Shown here piece after piece: positions 63,937 to 64,000 of a stretch of DNA of 64,000 bases. Position 1 is the first letter of the stretch. Every line of letters begins with the position of its first letter. The position numbers and the translations under genes are program-made. The stretch is taken from the NCBI GenBank assembly GCA_964543795.1, contig CAZIZN010000006.1:124001-188000 (forward strand), given 5' to 3'. The stretch is from JACKIC01 sp964543795. Lineage in GTDB: Bacteria > Planctomycetota > UBA1135 > UBA2386. The notes beneath the pieces are model-generated. The model searched no databases, was not told the DNA's origin, and worked only from the letters and a program-made list of their open reading frames with translations.

Positions 63937-64000
63937 TGGCAACGGCAACATGAAAAGGGACCCCGCGGCAGTCTGAAAAGGGACCCCCTCCCGGACGCCG
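63937..64000. mobile_element. Edge of a probable insertion sequence (IS21-like)
   Basis: Begins TGGCAACGGCAACATGAAAA. It holds two copies of TGAAAAGGGACCCC (63951 and 63974), spaced 23 bp, the sort of tandem subterminal transposase-binding repeats known at IS21-family ends. No transposase is inside the window, so the family is a guess. The base composition also differs from the surroundings. Confidence 0.4.

Overview
The window is about 64 kb of very GC-rich bacterial DNA that most likely comes from a planctomycete (Planctomycetota). The evidence is a translationally coupled DUF1587/1592/1588/1585 cytochrome and DUF1552 pair, a planctomycete-style Ser/Thr kinase with DLG in place of DFG, and many secreted proteins that share a Gly/Cys-rich C-terminal beta module. 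The finer lineage cannot be read from the sequence. Genes are densely packed, and many neighbours overlap as ATGA or GTGA, which implies translational coupling. No tRNA, rRNA or CRISPR array was recognised.

Layout. 1-6.7 kb: the stress trio prkA-yeaH-spoVR on the minus strand, with spoVR cut by the left edge and separated from yeaH by an oppositely oriented membrane-anchored gene flanked by 36-bp direct repeats. 6.8-12.6 kb: two glutaminyl-cyclase-like M28 lipoprotein/secreted enzymes coupled to an alpha/beta hydrolase, a Uma2 protein, and a transglutaminase-esterase fusion. 12.8-18.8 kb: a small membrane protein, a CheR-type methyltransferase, ribH-nusB, and ftsY coupled to an O-antigen-ligase/TPR protein. 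18.8-20.0 kb: an SGNH protein coupled to a small Cys/His-rich membrane protein.

20.2-30.8 kb is a peptidoglycan amino-sugar recycling locus. The minus strand carries murQ, a DUF5009/NagX-like acyltransferase, a gluconolactonase, nagB and a GH3-beta-lactamase fusion. The plus strand carries a divergent Na+/solute symporter and two NamZ (DUF1343) paralogues. Together they could release, import and convert MurNAc/GlcNAc to fructose-6-phosphate, but no sugar kinase or NagA is in the window. 30.8-43.5 kb: an esterase, the DUF1592/DUF1552 pair, tandem LamG proteins, RecQ, a large secreted protein, a trypsin-like protease and a YkgJ protein. 43.5-55.5 kb: SGNH proteins, a kinase divergent from a ClpC-D2-like AAA+ protein, a CorC-like protein, uvrC and two secreted proteins. 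55.6-60.7 kb: a MacB-type permease and ATPase, a membrane-fusion protein and a TolC, all overlapping. 60.9-64.0 kb: ilvE, a candidate selenoprotein and a truncated SGNH gene at the edge of a probable insertion sequence.

Three observations stand out. First, a single reading frame from 63626 to 61947 is interrupted by one TGA (62894-62892), followed 17 nt later by a perfect 6-bp hairpin that fits bacterial SECIS rules; this suggests a selenoprotein with a DsbD-like N-terminal domain and a U-x-C plus His-rich motif. Second, a 45-bp repeat occurs five times; two copies face each other as a 190-bp MITE-like element, and one copy provides the start codon and signal peptide of the protease. Third, there is the recycling locus with its GH3-beta-lactamase fusion and symporter. 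Most other long open frames in this DNA are antisense shadows and were left out.
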